The position numbers and the translations under genes were made by a program. Positions 27,391 to 36,905 of a stretch of 64,000 nucleotides of DNA are shown here, piece after piece (the first letter of the stretch is position 1; each line of letters starts with the position of its first letter). A model generated the notes under the pieces. The model did no database searches. It had not been told where the DNA came from and saw only the letters and a list, made by a program, of their open reading frames with translations. The stretch is from Planctomycetota bacterium. Lineage in GTDB: Bacteria > Planctomycetota > Planctomycetia > Pirellulales > Lacipirellulaceae. Location: assembly GCA_029259945.1 (NCBI GenBank), contig JAJDEF010000008.1, positions 1 through 64,000 of the forward strand, read 5' to 3'.

Positions 27391-27739
27391 CGCGACCCGT
27401 GGCAATCGTGTCGTCTTTGGCGAATTTGGCCTACAGGCGACCGAGGGCGGCTGGATTAGTGCTGCTACGATTGAAGCGGGACGTATTGCTGCACAGCAAT
27501 ACATTCGCGGTGAGGGAAAGCTCTACATACGTATCTTTCCGCACAAGTCGATTACGTCGATTCCTTTGGAAACTCGGATGGGTAAAGGCAAGGGCGAGCC
27601 CGATTATTGGGCGGCAACCGTTCGGCCTGGCACCGTCATGTATGAACTAACGGGAGTGTCGGAAGAAGCAGCGAAAGTTTGCTTTGCCCGATTGGCTCAC
27701 AAAATGCCTGTCCGCGTGCGGATGGTTAAGCGTAAATAA
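27329..27739 (+). CDS. rplP: 50S ribosomal protein L16
   Basis: L16 organises the A-site tRNA pocket of the large subunit. The ATG at 27329 gives [20 protein letters not shown] and a total of 136 residues, exactly the family's usual length; it is preceded by GAGGA at suitable spacing. An in-frame ATG at 27338 is an alternative start. An upstream in-frame ATG would add unrelated residues. The gene thus begins inside rpsC and overlaps it by 62 bases. Further motifs: [20 protein letters not shown] and [20 protein letters not shown]. Confidence 0.95.
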   Translation: MALMPKRVKHRKSQRGRIRGNATRGNRVVFGEFGLQATEGGWISAATIEAGRIAAQQYIRGEGKLYIRIFPHKSITSIPLETRMGKGKGEPDYWAATVRPGTVMYELTGVSEEAAKVCFARLAHKMPVRVRMVKRK

Positions 27740-27771
27740 CAACATAACCGGCGAGAGGTTTCGCCGATGGA

Positions 27772-27987
27772 ATGATGGACATGTCTCAAGCCAGTGAATT
27801 ACGCGACATGAGCGATGAGCAATTAGAGCTCACCCTCAAAGAAGCGAAAGAGAACCTGTTTCGGTTTCACATTCAAGCGCAAACCGATCGGCTAGATGCT
27901 CCAAGTGAGTTGCGTCGGCAACGTCGGTTGGTGGCTCGAGTAAAGACCATTCAAACACAACGACAAATAGAAACAGCTGCAAAGTAG
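27772..27987 (+). CDS. rpmC: 50S ribosomal protein L29
   Basis: L29 (71 residues from the first ATG) is a two-helix protein at the tunnel exit. ELRDMSDEQLELTLKEAKEN and LFRFHIQAQTDRLDAPSELR match the family, as does RLVARVKTIQTQR. Two ATG codons precede MSQASEL, so the true start may lie a few codons downstream. Order rplP-rpmC-rpsQ is standard. Confidence 0.95.
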   Translation: MMDMSQASELRDMSDEQLELTLKEAKENLFRFHIQAQTDRLDAPSELRRQRRLVARVKTIQTQRQIETAAK

Positions 27988-28044
27988 CACAGCAATTACC
28001 GTAGGTGGCTCACTCCAAGAGCCAAAGGCCGAGAGCTTTAAAAC

Positions 28045-28356
28045 ATGCCCAAAAAACAACTAATTGGCGTCGTGACGAGCGACAAGATGGACAAAAGCCG
28101 ACGGGTAGAGATCGACCGCTTGGTCAAGCACCCGAAGTATGGCAAGTACATCAAAGGTCGTACGGTGTGTCACATCCACGACGAGGCCAACGAATCGAAG
28201 GTAGGCGACACGGTGGAGATTATTGAATGTCCGCCACGATCAAAGACAAAACGATGGGATTTGGTTCGGGTAATTTCGAAGAGTCGCCAAGTCGACATTG
28301 CTGCGATGCGTGCCGCTTCGAAATCAACAGAAGCAGAATCGAATTCAAAAAGCTAG
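28045..28356 (+). CDS. rpsQ: 30S ribosomal protein S17
   Basis: S17 (103 residues) is a primary 16S-binding protein. [40 protein letters not shown] and [20 protein letters not shown] are clear. The C terminus has a ~20-residue Ala/Ser-rich extension ([18 protein letters not shown]) relative to the 84-residue E. coli protein. Confidence 0.97.
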   Translation: MPKKQLIGVVTSDKMDKSRRVEIDRLVKHPKYGKYIKGRTVCHIHDEANESKVGDTVEIIECPPRSKTKRWDLVRVISKSRQVDIAAMRAASKSTEAESNSKS

Positions 28357-28420
28357 AAGCCCTTCGGCAATAAAACTAAGCACAAATTAAAGACAAATAT
28401 AAGACGCTAGAGGCCACACA

Positions 28421-28789
28421 ATGATTCAGATGCAAACCCGCCTTGCCGTTGCCGACAACACCGGCGCCAAGGAAGTGATGTGCATCAAGGTGTTGGGGGG
28501 CAGCCGTCGGCGATTTGCACAGCTAGGCGATGTAATCGTTTGCAGTGTGAAAAGCGTGATCCCAGGTAGCGAAGTCAAAAAGAAAGCAGTCGTCCGAGGC
28601 GTGGTGGTGCGAGTAAGAGCTCCTACGCGTCGCGTTGACGGTAGTTATGTTCGATTCGATTCCAACGCGATCGTATTGATTGACAAAGATAACAATCCTC
28701 GTGGCACACGTATTTTTGGTGCGGTTGCCCGAGAGTTGCGAGAACGCAAGTTCATGAAGATTGTGAGTCTGGCGAACGAAGTGGTTTGA
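28421..28789 (+). CDS. rplN: 50S ribosomal protein L14
   Basis: L14 (122 residues) sits at the subunit interface and is the docking site of Rsf[21 protein letters not shown] and the C-terminal [20 protein letters not shown] with [10 protein letters not shown] match the family in full. Exactly standard length. Confidence 0.98.
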   Translation: MIQMQTRLAVADNTGAKEVMCIKVLGGSRRRFAQLGDVIVCSVKSVIPGSEVKKKAVVRGVVVRVRAPTRRVDGSYVRFDSNAIVLIDKDNNPRGTRIFGAVARELRERKFMKIVSLANEVV

Positions 28790-28857
28790 CGAGTGAGCTA
28801 GTTTGACGGGCTCAGCCTGTTTAGTCCAAGTTAAAACAGAAACGTGATTGAAGAACG

Positions 28858-29211
28858 ATGTTAATTCGCTCAGGAGATACTGTCGAAGTCATTGCCGGAG
28901 CCGATCGGGGCACGAAGAGTCGTGTCATTCAAATCGATCGTGCGAAGGGTAAGGCTTTGGTTGAAAACGTGAATCGTGTTTACAAGCACGTAAAGCGCAG
29001 TCAGAAACACCCGCAGGGTGGTCGGCTAAGCAAAGAAATGCCTGTGCAATTATCCAATTTGTTATACGTGTGCGAATCTTGCGGCAGCAGGACTCGCTTA
29101 GGGGCTCGCTTCACCGACGAAGGTGCGAAAGAGCGGTTTTGTAAAAAGTGTGGCGCAAATGCCGGCGAAATTTCGCCAGCACATGTTTCGCACGCGAAGA
29201 AGTCGAGCTAA
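28858..29211 (+). CDS. rplX: 50S ribosomal protein L24 with Cys-rich C-terminal part
   Basis: L24 (117 residues) is an assembly-initiator protein with an N-terminal KOW motif (RSGDTVEVIAGADRGTKSRV). The C-terminal half contains two CxxC pairs (CESCGS and CKKCGA) that could bind zinc, a form found in some phyla. The start at 28858 follows AAGAACG. It ends six bases before rplE. Confidence 0.96.
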   Translation: MLIRSGDTVEVIAGADRGTKSRVIQIDRAKGKALVENVNRVYKHVKRSQKHPQGGRLSKEMPVQLSNLLYVCESCGSRTRLGARFTDEGAKERFCKKCGANAGEISPAHVSHAKKSS

Positions 29212-29217
29212 AGACCC

Positions 29218-29775
29218 ATGACACCACGATTAAAAGAACGTTACGAAAAAGAAATTCTTCCTCAGTTGCAGGAGAAGCTCGGTCGTAAAAACCGACTATC
29301 CCTGCCTAAGCTGGAGAAGATTGTTGTGAGCATGGGCGTAGGATCGGCCATGACCGACAAGAAGCACATGGAAGACGCGGTTTCGGCGATGGCCGAGATC
29401 ACGGGCCAAAAGCCACAGGTGTGCAAAGCACGCAAGTCGGTAGCTGCATTCAAGCTGCGTGAAGGCGTAGCGATTGGTTGCAAAGTGACTTTGCGTGGCG
29501 AGCGAATGTACGAATTTTTGGACCGTTTGATTTCGCTCGCTTTGCCACGTGTTCGCGACTTTCGGGGCTTAAAGCGGAATGCTTTTGATGGGAACGGGAA
29601 TTACAGCCTTGGGCTTACCGAACAACTGGTATTTCCAGAGCTGAATCCAGATAAATACACGCGAACGCAGGGTATGAACATTGCCTTATGCTGTTCGACC
29701 AATTCGAACGAAGAGTCGCGAGACTTACTAAAAGGCTTCGGCCTACCGTTCCAAACCGACGAAACGGCTGCCTAG
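29218..29775 (+). CDS. rplE: 50S ribosomal protein L5
   Basis: L5 (185 residues) forms the central protuberance with 5S rRNA and contacts P-site tRNA. RLKERYEKEILPQLQEKLG, PKLEKIVVSMGVG, ITGQKPQVCKARKSVAAFKL and RDFRGLKRNAFDGNGNYSLG are diagnostic. Length is close to standard (179). Confidence 0.98.
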   Translation: MTPRLKERYEKEILPQLQEKLGRKNRLSLPKLEKIVVSMGVGSAMTDKKHMEDAVSAMAEITGQKPQVCKARKSVAAFKLREGVAIGCKVTLRGERMYEFLDRLISLALPRVRDFRGLKRNAFDGNGNYSLGLTEQLVFPELNPDKYTRTQGMNIALCCSTNSNEESRDLLKGFGLPFQTDETAA

Positions 29776-29843
29776 GTGGTGGCGATGGGTTCTGCAGGGC
29801 AACACTGCCATGTGGAACTTGAATCGAAAGGATAAAGACAGAC

Positions 29844-30029
29844 GTGGCGAGTAAATCAAAAATTGCGAAGGCGGAGAGAAAGCCAAAATTCTCGTCGCGG
29901 CTAGAGTCGCGATGCCGTCTCTGCGGAAGACCTCGTGCAGTGTATCGTAAATTTGGCATCTGCCGAATTTGCTTCCGCAATTTAGCGGACAAAGGTTTGA
30001 TTCCTGGTGTTAAGAAAGCCAGTTGGTAG
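29844..30029 (+). CDS. rpsN: 30S ribosomal protein S14, zinc-binding type
   Basis: S14 (61 residues) is in the 30S head. The short zinc form is shown by [20 protein letters not shown], two CxxC pairs 12 residues apart, and by the ending GVKKASW. The start is a GTG at 29844 with a weak AAGGATAAAG upstream. An inverted repeat follows it, before rpsH. Confidence 0.96.
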   Translation: MASKSKIAKAERKPKFSSRLESRCRLCGRPRAVYRKFGICRICFRNLADKGLIPGVKKASW

Positions 30030-30030
30030 A

Positions 30031-30094
30031 GGCGGTTTCAAAAACTATCCCACGGCCGGAGATTTTCGTGCCGAAAGTAGATTTTGAGACCGGC
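30031..30094. promoter_or_regulatory. inverted repeat between rpsN and rpsH
   Basis: GGCGGTTTCAAAA (30031-30043) and TTTTGAGACCGGC (30082-30094) pair over 13 positions with two mismatches. No T-run follows. It might be a processing site or an intergenic palindromic repeat; no function is shown. Confidence 0.4.
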
Positions 30095-30144
30095 TGTAAA
30101 TAAAAGTTAAGGGACCCTTTCAGTAGGCAGGGGACAAAAACGCG

Positions 30145-30546
30145 ATGATGACTGACCCAATCGCTGACATGCTAACACGCATCAGAAATGCTGTGCGCAT
30201 AGAGCGGGCGCTGGTAAACATGCCACTTTCCAAGGTGAAGCGTGGCTTGGCCGAAGTATTGAAGCGAGAAGGCTATATCTGGGATTGGCACGAAGAAGAT
30301 GTCGAGGATCATCCCGGCAAACAGCTTTGTATCGATCTTAAGTACGGCCCCAACGGCGAGCGAGTAATTCGCCATATTAAACGAGTAAGCAAGCCAGGGC
30401 GGCGCGTTTATAGTCGTGCAAATTCCCTGCGACCAATCCTCAATGGGTTGGGTATATCGATTATTAGCACAAGCCGCGGCGTGGTTAGCGACCGAGAAGC
30501 CCGCCAGAAAAATCTGGGTGGCGAAGTTTTGTGCGAACTGTGGTAG
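30145..30546 (+). CDS. rpsH: 30S ribosomal protein S8
   Basis: S8 (133 residues) binds 16S helix 21 and, in E. coli, represses the spc operon. DPIADMLTRIRNAVRIERAL and the C-terminal GLGISIISTSRGVVSDREAR with GGEVLCELW identify it. Two consecutive ATG codons precede TDPIAD; the second is equally possible. Confidence 0.97.
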   Translation: MMTDPIADMLTRIRNAVRIERALVNMPLSKVKRGLAEVLKREGYIWDWHEEDVEDHPGKQLCIDLKYGPNGERVIRHIKRVSKPGRRVYSRANSLRPILNGLGISIISTSRGVVSDREARQKNLGGEVLCELW

Positions 30547-30594
30547 GAAAAACGTCCGCTGAATGATAGCGAATTGTTGAAAGCTTAAAAAAAC

Positions 30595-31137
30595 ATGTCT
30601 CGAATTGGCAAAAAACCTATATCGATTCCGTCTGGCGTCAAAGTCAACGTCGCCAGCCGTGAGGTCAGTGTCGAGGGCAAGCTGGGAAAGCTTGTCTGGA
30701 GCCACCGTCCTGAAGTCGAAGTCGCCGTGGATGGTGAAGCAAAGTCTGTCGTGGTGACTAGAAAAATCGATAACCGCGAAGGTCGTGCATTGCATGGCCT
30801 TACCCGAGCCCTCATTCAGAATATGGTGGTTGGGGTCACTGAAGGTTACGAAAAGAAGCTAGAGATTCACGGAGTCGGCTACCTCGGCGCGATTGACAAC
30901 GGCGTATTGCAACTTCGAGTTGGCTTTGCCAACGAAATTCACAAGAAAATTCCGGCAGGCGTCGACGTAACTTGTCCCGATCAAACGCATGTCGTGGTCA
31001 AAGGGATCGATAAGCAAAAAGTCGGCCAGTTTGCAGCAGAAGTGCGAGCGGTGCGAAAACCTGAGCCCTACAAGGGTAAGGGGATCCGCTACGAAGGCGA
31101 GCAAGTTCGACGTAAAGCCGGTAAGACAGCCAAGTAA
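30595..31137 (+). CDS. rplF: 50S ribosomal protein L6
   Basis: L6 (180 residues) has two similar domains near the sarcin-ricin loop. It begins [40 protein letters not shown] and the C-terminal [20 protein letters not shown] with KAGK are typical. Standard length and order. Confidence 0.98.
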   Translation: MSRIGKKPISIPSGVKVNVASREVSVEGKLGKLVWSHRPEVEVAVDGEAKSVVVTRKIDNREGRALHGLTRALIQNMVVGVTEGYEKKLEIHGVGYLGAIDNGVLQLRVGFANEIHKKIPAGVDVTCPDQTHVVVKGIDKQKVGQFAAEVRAVRKPEPYKGKGIRYEGEQVRRKAGKTAK

Positions 31138-31175
31138 TACATAGCCGCGCCCGGCTCTGTTTTGAGAGAGATAAA

Positions 31176-31544
31176 ATGGATCATCATAAGGCAACTGGAA
31201 AACAGCGTCAGCGACGTCGTTACCGTGTACGAAAACGTTTGAATGGTACGCCAGAACGTCCGCGGCTGTGTGTCACCAGAAGCCATCGTAATATTTCGGC
31301 TCAGGTGATCGACGATATTGCTGGCACCACATTGGTGAGTGCATCAACGGCGGACAAGTCGTTGGCGGGTAAGATAAAGTATGGCGGTAATAAAAGTGCT
31401 GCCGAGGCGATTGGCAAAGTAGTGGCCGAACGTGCCGCCAAGGCAGGAGTCAACCAAGTTTGCTTCGACCGGGGTGGTTCGAAATATCACGGTCGCGTTG
31501 CGGCCTTGGCAGAAGCTGCTCGTGCGGCAGGACTAAGCTTTTAA
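31176..31544 (+). CDS. rplR: 50S ribosomal protein L18
   Basis: L18 (122 residues) delivers 5S rRNA to the large subunit with L5. [34 protein letters not shown] and the C-terminal [24 protein letters not shown] segment are the family hallmarks. Confidence 0.98.
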   Translation: MDHHKATGKQRQRRRYRVRKRLNGTPERPRLCVTRSHRNISAQVIDDIAGTTLVSASTADKSLAGKIKYGGNKSAAEAIGKVVAERAAKAGVNQVCFDRGGSKYHGRVAALAEAARAAGLSF

Positions 31545-31629
31545 GTGGATGTTTTTAAGTTGATTTTTTAGTCGAGCTTTATTGGTCATCGACTGCGATC
31601 ACGCATATTTTTACGGGAGTACATCAAGC

Positions 31630-32148
31630 GTGGCTACGGGTTCTCGAAACAAACGACGCGGCGAATCAAAAGAGAAACGCAGTGGCGAGCTCATTGAGAA
31701 GGTCGTCAAAATCAAGCGCTGTGCTGCGGTCGTAAAAGGTGGTCGTCGATTCAGCTTTGCGGCATTGGTCGTTCTCGGTGATGGCAAAGGCAAGGTGGGC
31801 TGGGGCTATGGAAAAGCCAACGAAGTACCTCCTAGCGTGGAAAAAGCCGTCAAAGAGGGCACGCGAAATATGGTGAAGATCCCGTTGGACGAAGCCACCA
31901 TTCCGCACCTTGTCAAAGGACGTTTTGGGGCTGCTCAGGTGGTGCTTGTTCCGGCCACTCCGGGTACCGGTGTGATCGCGGGCGCCGCAGTACGGGCTGT
32001 CTGCGAAGCGGCTGGTATTCACGATATTCTGACAAAGAGCTTCGGCTCGAATAATCCCGTGACGCTGGTCAAGGCAACCATTGCTGCTCTTGAGCAATTG
32101 CGACCTAAAATCGATGTCGAGCGATTACGTGGAGTGACGTTATCATGA
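31630..32148 (+). CDS. rpsE: 30S ribosomal protein S5
   Basis: S5 (172 residues from the chosen start) is an accuracy protein at the mRNA entry site. GTG 31630 is preferred: it follows ACGGGAGTACATCAAGC and gives normal length, whereas a start at 31582 adds 16 unconserved residues. [39 protein letters not shown] and [20 protein letters not shown] are conserved. The stop overlaps the rplO start by four bases. rpmD (L30), which usually lies between rpsE and rplO, is absent. Confidence 0.95.
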   Translation: MATGSRNKRRGESKEKRSGELIEKVVKIKRCAAVVKGGRRFSFAALVVLGDGKGKVGWGYGKANEVPPSVEKAVKEGTRNMVKIPLDEATIPHLVKGRFGAAQVVLVPATPGTGVIAGAAVRAVCEAAGIHDILTKSFGSNNPVTLVKATIAALEQLRPKIDVERLRGVTLS

Positions 32149-32654
32149 TCCTAAACGATGTTCATCGCGGTATTACCAAATATAAAAAGCGCAAGCGCAT
32201 TGGCCGTGGCCCGGGTTCGGGGCACGGCAAAACCGCAGGGCGAGGCCATAAGGGCCAAGGTTCGCGTGCTGGTGCGTCCAATCACCCAACGTTTCAAGGC
32301 GGTTCTATGCCGCTGGTCCGACGTGTGCCTAAGCGTGGTTTTAACAATCGCTGGGCTATGACGGTTGCGGTCGTTAACGTAGGGCAGATCGACCAGGCTT
32401 ATGAGCAGGGTGAAGAGGTTACGTTGCAGTCGTTGGCAGAAAAAAATCTTGCAAAAGGCTGCTTTGACGTTCTGAAAGTTCTGGGTGACGGCGAGATCAC
32501 AAAAAAGATCAAGATTTCGGCGCATCGATTCAGCAAGTCGGCAGTCGAGAAGATCGAAAAAGCAGGTTGTGAGATGGTTGTTTTACCTGGTAAAACAACC
32601 GTCGCTCAGAAAAAGCGACTAGCTGCCAAAGAAAATCGCGAAAAAAATAAGTAA
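32145..32654 (+). CDS. rplO: 50S ribosomal protein L15
   Basis: L15 (169 residues) is a late-assembly large-subunit protein. [20 protein letters not shown] and [19 protein letters not shown] are typical, with a C-terminal Lys-rich extension. ATGA overlap with rpsE shows translational coupling. It is followed by secY after 112 bases. Confidence 0.97.
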   Translation: MILNDVHRGITKYKKRKRIGRGPGSGHGKTAGRGHKGQGSRAGASNHPTFQGGSMPLVRRVPKRGFNNRWAMTVAVVNVGQIDQAYEQGEEVTLQSLAEKNLAKGCFDVLKVLGDGEITKKIKISAHRFSKSAVEKIEKAGCEMVVLPGKTTVAQKKRLAAKENREKNK

Positions 32655-32766
32655 AAGCACGTTCTAGGAGCCCGTGGTTCCTGCCGGAGTCAAGCACTTC
32701 CCGCAGCAGGCGATTGCGAATCCAATGCGTTCTTTGATTTGCAATTCAACGAAATAGGATCTGGCC

Positions 32767-34125
32767 ATGTGGGATAAAATACGCGTCGTTTGGCAGATTC
32801 CCGAGCTACGGCAAAAGATACTGTTAACGCTTGGACTGCTAGCCGTTTATCGACTTGGCTTTCAAATCACGCTACCCATTGCCGATCAGGATGCGATTAA
32901 AGCGGCTAGCCAGGCTGGCGGGGTGGCCGACATGCTTCAAGCCGTGGCGGTGTTCAGCGGTAGCGCGCTGACTCAGGTCACCATCTTTGGCCTGGGCATT
33001 ATGCCTTATATTTCAGCCTCAATTATCTTTCAATTGCTGGGCAGCGTTTATCCGCCGCTAGAGCAGTTGCAAAAAGAAGGCGAGTCGGGCCGTAAAAAGA
33101 TCAACGAATATACACGCTATGCGACCGTGGCGATTTGCGTCATTCAGAGCTGGATCTACGTCAACGCCTATATTGTGAATATGGGTTTGGTCGATGCGGC
33201 TTATCTCGATGCGGCTGGCAATCTCGGGTTTGGTTGGAAGTTGGTTTCTGTGCTAACGATGACCGCCGGCACCGTCTTCTTGATGTGGATCGGCGAGCAG
33301 ATCGACGAATTTGGAATTGGCAACGGCATCAGCCTGCTGATTATGGCAGGTATTTTAGCCCAAATGCCTAGTGCTGGATTCGATCTACTAAAGCAAGCGA
33401 CCTTAGAACTTGGCGGTGGCCCTGGTGGTAAATTAGGCATCGAGCAGTTATTGCTCCTGGCTGCGATGTTCGTCGCGGTCGTGGTGGGTGTGGTTTACAT
33501 CACGCTAGGCCAGCGGCAAATCCCCATGCAGAGCGCCAAACACGTCCGTGGCCGTAAGGTCTTCGGAGGCACCCGCCAGTATCTTCCCTTAAAGGTGAAC
33601 CAAGCGGGTGTCATGCCTATCATTTTCGCGAGCAGCCTGCTGATGATCCCCAGTATGATTTTCAGGCAGTTAGGAAATATGAATTGGGCTGAAGGCAGTT
33701 ATCTTGCCACGTTTTTCGGTTGGACCAGCAGTGCCTTTGAGTTCAACTCCTTCTTCTATGTTTTGTTTTATGTCGGACTGATTTATTTCTTCTGCTTCTT
33801 TTGGACAGCGATTACTTTCAATCCAAAAGATGTTTCAGACAATTTGAAAAATTACGGTTCATTCATCCCGGGTTACCGGCCTGGAAAGCGAACCGCGGAC
33901 TATCTCGAAAAAGTGATGTTCCGAATCACCTATGTCGGGGCAGGGTTCTTAGCCTTGGTGGCGATTATTCCTACGCTCATATCCAATTCTTTGGGTGTTT
34001 CACCTCAGGTCGCCAGTTTTTACGGTGGCACCGGATTGCTGATCGCGGTGAGCGTTGCTTTCGATTTGGTCCAGAAAATTGACAGTCATTTAGTAATGCG
34101 TAACCACTCCGGATTGTTGGAATAG
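32767..34125 (+). CDS. secY: preprotein translocase subunit SecY
   Basis: SecY (452 residues) is the protein-conducting channel of the inner membrane, with ten transmembrane segments. ELRQKILLTLGLLAVYRLGF, the plug region SGSALTQVTIFGLGIMPYIS ASI and the C-terminal KIDSHLVMRNHSGLLE are recognisable. The cytoplasmic FIPGYRPGKRTADYLEKVM loop, which contacts ribosome and SecA, is present. It lies in the usual place at the end of the spc operon. Confidence 0.97.
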   Translation: MWDKIRVVWQIPELRQKILLTLGLLAVYRLGFQITLPIADQDAIKAASQAGGVADMLQAVAVFSGSALTQVTIFGLGIMPYISASIIFQLLGSVYPPLEQLQKEGESGRKKINEYTRYATVAICVIQSWIYVNAYIVNMGLVDAAYLDAAGNLGFGWKLVSVLTMTAGTVFLMWIGEQIDEFGIGNGISLLIMAGILAQMPSAGFDLLKQATLELGGGPGGKLGIEQLLLLAAMFVAVVVGVVYITLGQRQIPMQSAKHVRGRKVFGGTRQYLPLKVNQAGVMPIIFASSLLMIPSMIFRQLGNMNWAEGSYLATFFGWTSSAFEFNSFFYVLFYVGLIYFFCFFWTAITFNPKDVSDNLKNYGSFIPGYRPGKRTADYLEKVMFRITYVGAGFLALVAIIPTLISNSLGVSPQVASFYGGTGLLIAVSVAFDLVQKIDSHLVMRNHSGLLE

Positions 34126-34187
34126 CCTTTGCCCGAGGCAAAGCCGCTTGCGGCTTGTGACATCGGCGGGGGCGGGTTCAAAGTGCC

Positions 34188-34745
34188 ATGCAGATAGTTC
34201 TTATTGGGCCTCCAGGGGCAGGCAAGGGGACGCAGTCGGTTCAATTGGCTGAGTATCTCCACGTACCGCATCTCTCGACCGGAGAGATGCTGCGTGATGT
34301 CTGTAGACGCAAGACAGGAGTGGGGACGAGGGCTTGTGTCGCAATGCAACGCGGGCAGCTTGTGCCCGATGCATTAGTTAAAGAGATTCTCTTCGAGCGA
34401 CTTAAAGAGGATGATTGCCGAGCAGGTTGTATCTTGGATGGCTTTCCGAGAACGGTGCCGCAAGCCGCCTCGTTTGACGAATGGCTAGAAGAACGCAAAC
34501 GGCCGTTGTCGATGGTGATTGAATTGCGGGTAAGTCGAGAAGAGTTGCTCGATCGACTTTCGAGTCGGGGGCGAGAGGATGACGACCGAGAGGTTGTCCT
34601 AGCTCGGCTAGACCAGTTTGACGAGCTGACCCATCCTTTGCTGGACTATTACAACAGCCGAGGGGTCTTGCAGGTTGTCGATGGGCTGGGAACTGCCGAA
34701 GAGGTCTTTGCCCGTATCTGTTCTCTTGTTGACGAGAAAAAATAG
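34188..34745 (+). CDS. adk: adenylate kinase, short type
   Basis: Adenylate kinase (185 residues) catalyses ATP + AMP to 2 ADP. It has the P-loop GPPGAGKGTQ, LSTGEMLR, the AMP-binding GFPRTVPQA and RGREDDDREVVLARLDQF. The LID domain is only a few residues between the RL and R-DD motifs, so it is the short form without a zinc LID. Order secY-adk-map is standard. Confidence 0.95.
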   Translation: MQIVLIGPPGAGKGTQSVQLAEYLHVPHLSTGEMLRDVCRRKTGVGTRACVAMQRGQLVPDALVKEILFERLKEDDCRAGCILDGFPRTVPQAASFDEWLEERKRPLSMVIELRVSREELLDRLSSRGREDDDREVVLARLDQFDELTHPLLDYYNSRGVLQVVDGLGTAEEVFARICSLVDEKK

Positions 34746-34805
34746 TTTCAGTTGGTGCGATAGCTACGAGGTTGCGGCTATTGCCATTCAAAAAAGTAAA
34801 GCAGT

Positions 34806-35627
34806 ATGACGCAGCAGATCGAACTAAAATCGAAGCGAGAAATCGGCTTGATGCGCCAGGCGGGATTAGCCGTTTGGAAAGCACATCAGATTGCCGCTGA
34901 ACTGATGCGCCCTAGTGCCACGACGGCAGACATCGATCGAGCCATCGAAGAGCACTTTGATGCTATTGGCGCTGTTCCACTTTTCAAAAACTATCCAAAC
35001 TCGTCTCGCAATCACCCAGCGTTTCCGGCAGTGACCTGCATGTCCGTGAACGAGGCAGTCGTGCATGGCATACCGAGTGATCGGCCATTGGAAGAGGGAG
35101 ATATTGTCAGCATCGACACTGGTTGTCGGCTTAATGGTTGGTGTGGTGATGCGGCGGTGACCCATGCAATTGGTAAGATCGAGCCAGAAATACAGAAGTT
35201 GCTAGATGCGACCCGTGGCGTACTCGACTTGGCGATCGAGCTACTGCACAAGAAAAGTTTGTGGAGCCAGGTGGCCGAGCAGATGGCCCAATATGTCGCA
35301 GATCACGGATTTTCGACCGTGGAGTGTTTTGTAGGGCATGGCATTGGACGGGAAATGCATGAAGACCCCCAAGTCCCCAATTTCTCCAGCCGATCGCTTC
35401 GCGGGAGCGGTGATTTTCGCATCGAGCCAGGGCTCGTCATTGCCATCGAGCCGATGGTGAATATGGGGTCAAAAAAGGTGAAAATGTTGCCAGACCACTG
35501 GACCCAAGTCACCTCAGATGGCCGTCCAAGTGCCCATTTCGAGCATACGGTGGCGATTACCAGCGAGGGCCCCACCCCGTTGACGGTGGCTCCGACTCCT
35601 GCCGAGATTGAGGAAATGGCCGTTTGA
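34806..35627 (+). CDS. map: methionine aminopeptidase, type I
   Basis: This 273-residue metalloenzyme removes the initiator methionine from nascent proteins. The five metal ligands are all in place: D104 (SIDTG), D115 (CGDAA), H178 (GHGIG), E215 (IEPM) and E246 (FEHTV). HGIPSDRPLEEGDIVSID is the substrate-side signature. There is no N-terminal zinc-finger extension. In many bacteria infA follows between map and rpmJ; here only rpmJ follows, after 119 bases. Confidence 0.96.
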   Translation: MTQQIELKSKREIGLMRQAGLAVWKAHQIAAELMRPSATTADIDRAIEEHFDAIGAVPLFKNYPNSSRNHPAFPAVTCMSVNEAVVHGIPSDRPLEEGDIVSIDTGCRLNGWCGDAAVTHAIGKIEPEIQKLLDATRGVLDLAIELLHKKSLWSQVAEQMAQYVADHGFSTVECFVGHGIGREMHEDPQVPNFSSRSLRGSGDFRIEPGLVIAIEPMVNMGSKKVKMLPDHWTQVTSDGRPSAHFEHTVAITSEGPTPLTVAPTPAEIEEMAV

Positions 35628-35746
35628 GTCGCTGGGTGGTTAAAAAACGGTACAGGTATTGGCCGGAAGCCCTTGAACGGCAGACGCCAATAGGTCTATA
35701 CTCACACGTTTCGGGTGTAGTTGCTGATCGCAAGTAGGAGTGCACG

Positions 35747-35860
35747 ATGAAGGTTCGAGCAAGTGTAAAACGGATCTGCGATAAGTGCAAAGTAGTGCGC
35801 CGCCGTGGCGTGGTACGAGTCACGTGTACAAATCCACGTCACAAACAACGTCAGGGTTGA
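35747..35860 (+). CDS. rpmJ: 50S ribosomal protein L36
   Basis: L36 (37 residues) is the smallest large-subunit protein. The frame reads [17 protein letters not shown] and ends [13 protein letters not shown]11, C14, C27 and H32 form the zinc ribbon of the C+ form. It is preceded by AGGAGTGCACG, a good Shine-Dalgarno, and lies between map and rpsM as usual. Confidence 0.97.
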   Translation: MKVRASVKRICDKCKVVRRRGVVRVTCTNPRHKQRQG

Positions 35861-35929
35861 TGCCCATCGTGGTCATGCTGCGAGCAGGTTTCTCCTTAGT
35901 GTAAGTCGAGTTATTGGAGTAGTTATAGA

Positions 35930-36313
35930 ATGCCTCGTTTGTTGGGTGTCGATATTCCGGCAGATCGCTCAGCGGTTGTGTCGTTAACTTATCTTTATGG
36001 CGTGGGTCCCAAGGTTGCTCGGGAGCTTTGTCATAAGGCGGGCATCGATCCGCATACGTGCGCTCGTGATTTAGGCGAGGACGAAGTTGCCCGATTGGCA
36101 GCTTTGCTCGACAAGGACTACGTCGTCGAAGGGCAGTTGCGTCGCCAAGTAAGCCAGAACATTTCTCGCTTACGCGACATTGCCTGCTACCGCGGTTTGC
36201 GTCATCGGCGTGGTTTGCCGGTTCGGGGGCAGCGTACCAAGACCAATGCTCGTACTCGCAAGGGTCCAAAGAAGACCGTCGCGGGCAAGAAGGGCGTGAA
36301 GGACTTGCGTTAG
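35930..36313 (+). CDS. rpsM: 30S ribosomal protein S13
   Basis: S13 (127 residues) forms intersubunit bridge B1 in the 30S head. [32 protein letters not shown] and the C-terminal [27 protein letters not shown] are diagnostic. Standard start of the alpha operon. Confidence 0.98.
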   Translation: MPRLLGVDIPADRSAVVSLTYLYGVGPKVARELCHKAGIDPHTCARDLGEDEVARLAALLDKDYVVEGQLRRQVSQNISRLRDIACYRGLRHRRGLPVRGQRTKTNARTRKGPKKTVAGKKGVKDLR

Positions 36314-36402
36314 GTTTCTGTTCGGGTGGTCAGAGAAGTCACGTTATTTTTTTGCCGAAGTCGTTTCGGCCGTTTCAGTTTTTGTTGGGAGTATAGTTCG
36401 AA

Positions 36403-36801
36403 GTGGCCAAGTCAACAAAATCAGCGAAGACCAAGAAGAGGCACGTTCGCCGCAACGTCACGGTTGCCGTCGCTCATATCATAGCGACGTTTAACAACAC
36501 CTCGGTAACCATCACCGACACCAAAGGCGACACGTTGTGTTGGGCAAGTGCAGGAACGAGTGGCTTTAAGGGAAGTCGCAAGAGTACGCCATTTGCCGGG
36601 CAATGTGCTGCTCAACAAGCTGCCGAAAAGGCACGTAAGTTTGGCGTCAAAGATGTAGAAGTGCGGGTCAAAGGGCCTGGCAGCGGTCGAGAAAGCGCCA
36701 TCACAGCCTTAGAAGCTGCGGGCTTAAAGGTGAAATCAATCGAAGACGTAACGCCGTTGCCACACAATGGTTGCCGACCACGGAAAAAGCGTCGGGTGTA
36801 G
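36403..36801 (+). CDS. rpsK: 30S ribosomal protein S11
   Basis: S11 (132 residues) lies on the 30S platform. It has [40 protein letters not shown] and the C-terminal [16 protein letters not shown]. The start is a GTG at 36403 following TTGGGAGTATAGTTCGAA. Confidence 0.98.
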   Translation: MAKSTKSAKTKKRHVRRNVTVAVAHIIATFNNTSVTITDTKGDTLCWASAGTSGFKGSRKSTPFAGQCAAQQAAEKARKFGVKDVEVRVKGPGSGRESAITALEAAGLKVKSIEDVTPLPHNGCRPRKKRRV

Positions 36802-36905
36802 CGGACGTTTGCTCAGCGATGTTTGGGTGAGGGTCGCCCCGTCGCTAATAGCGAATCAAAGTCAATAACAATACAGAGTTTGTACTTAACTGATAAAGAG
36901 AAAAG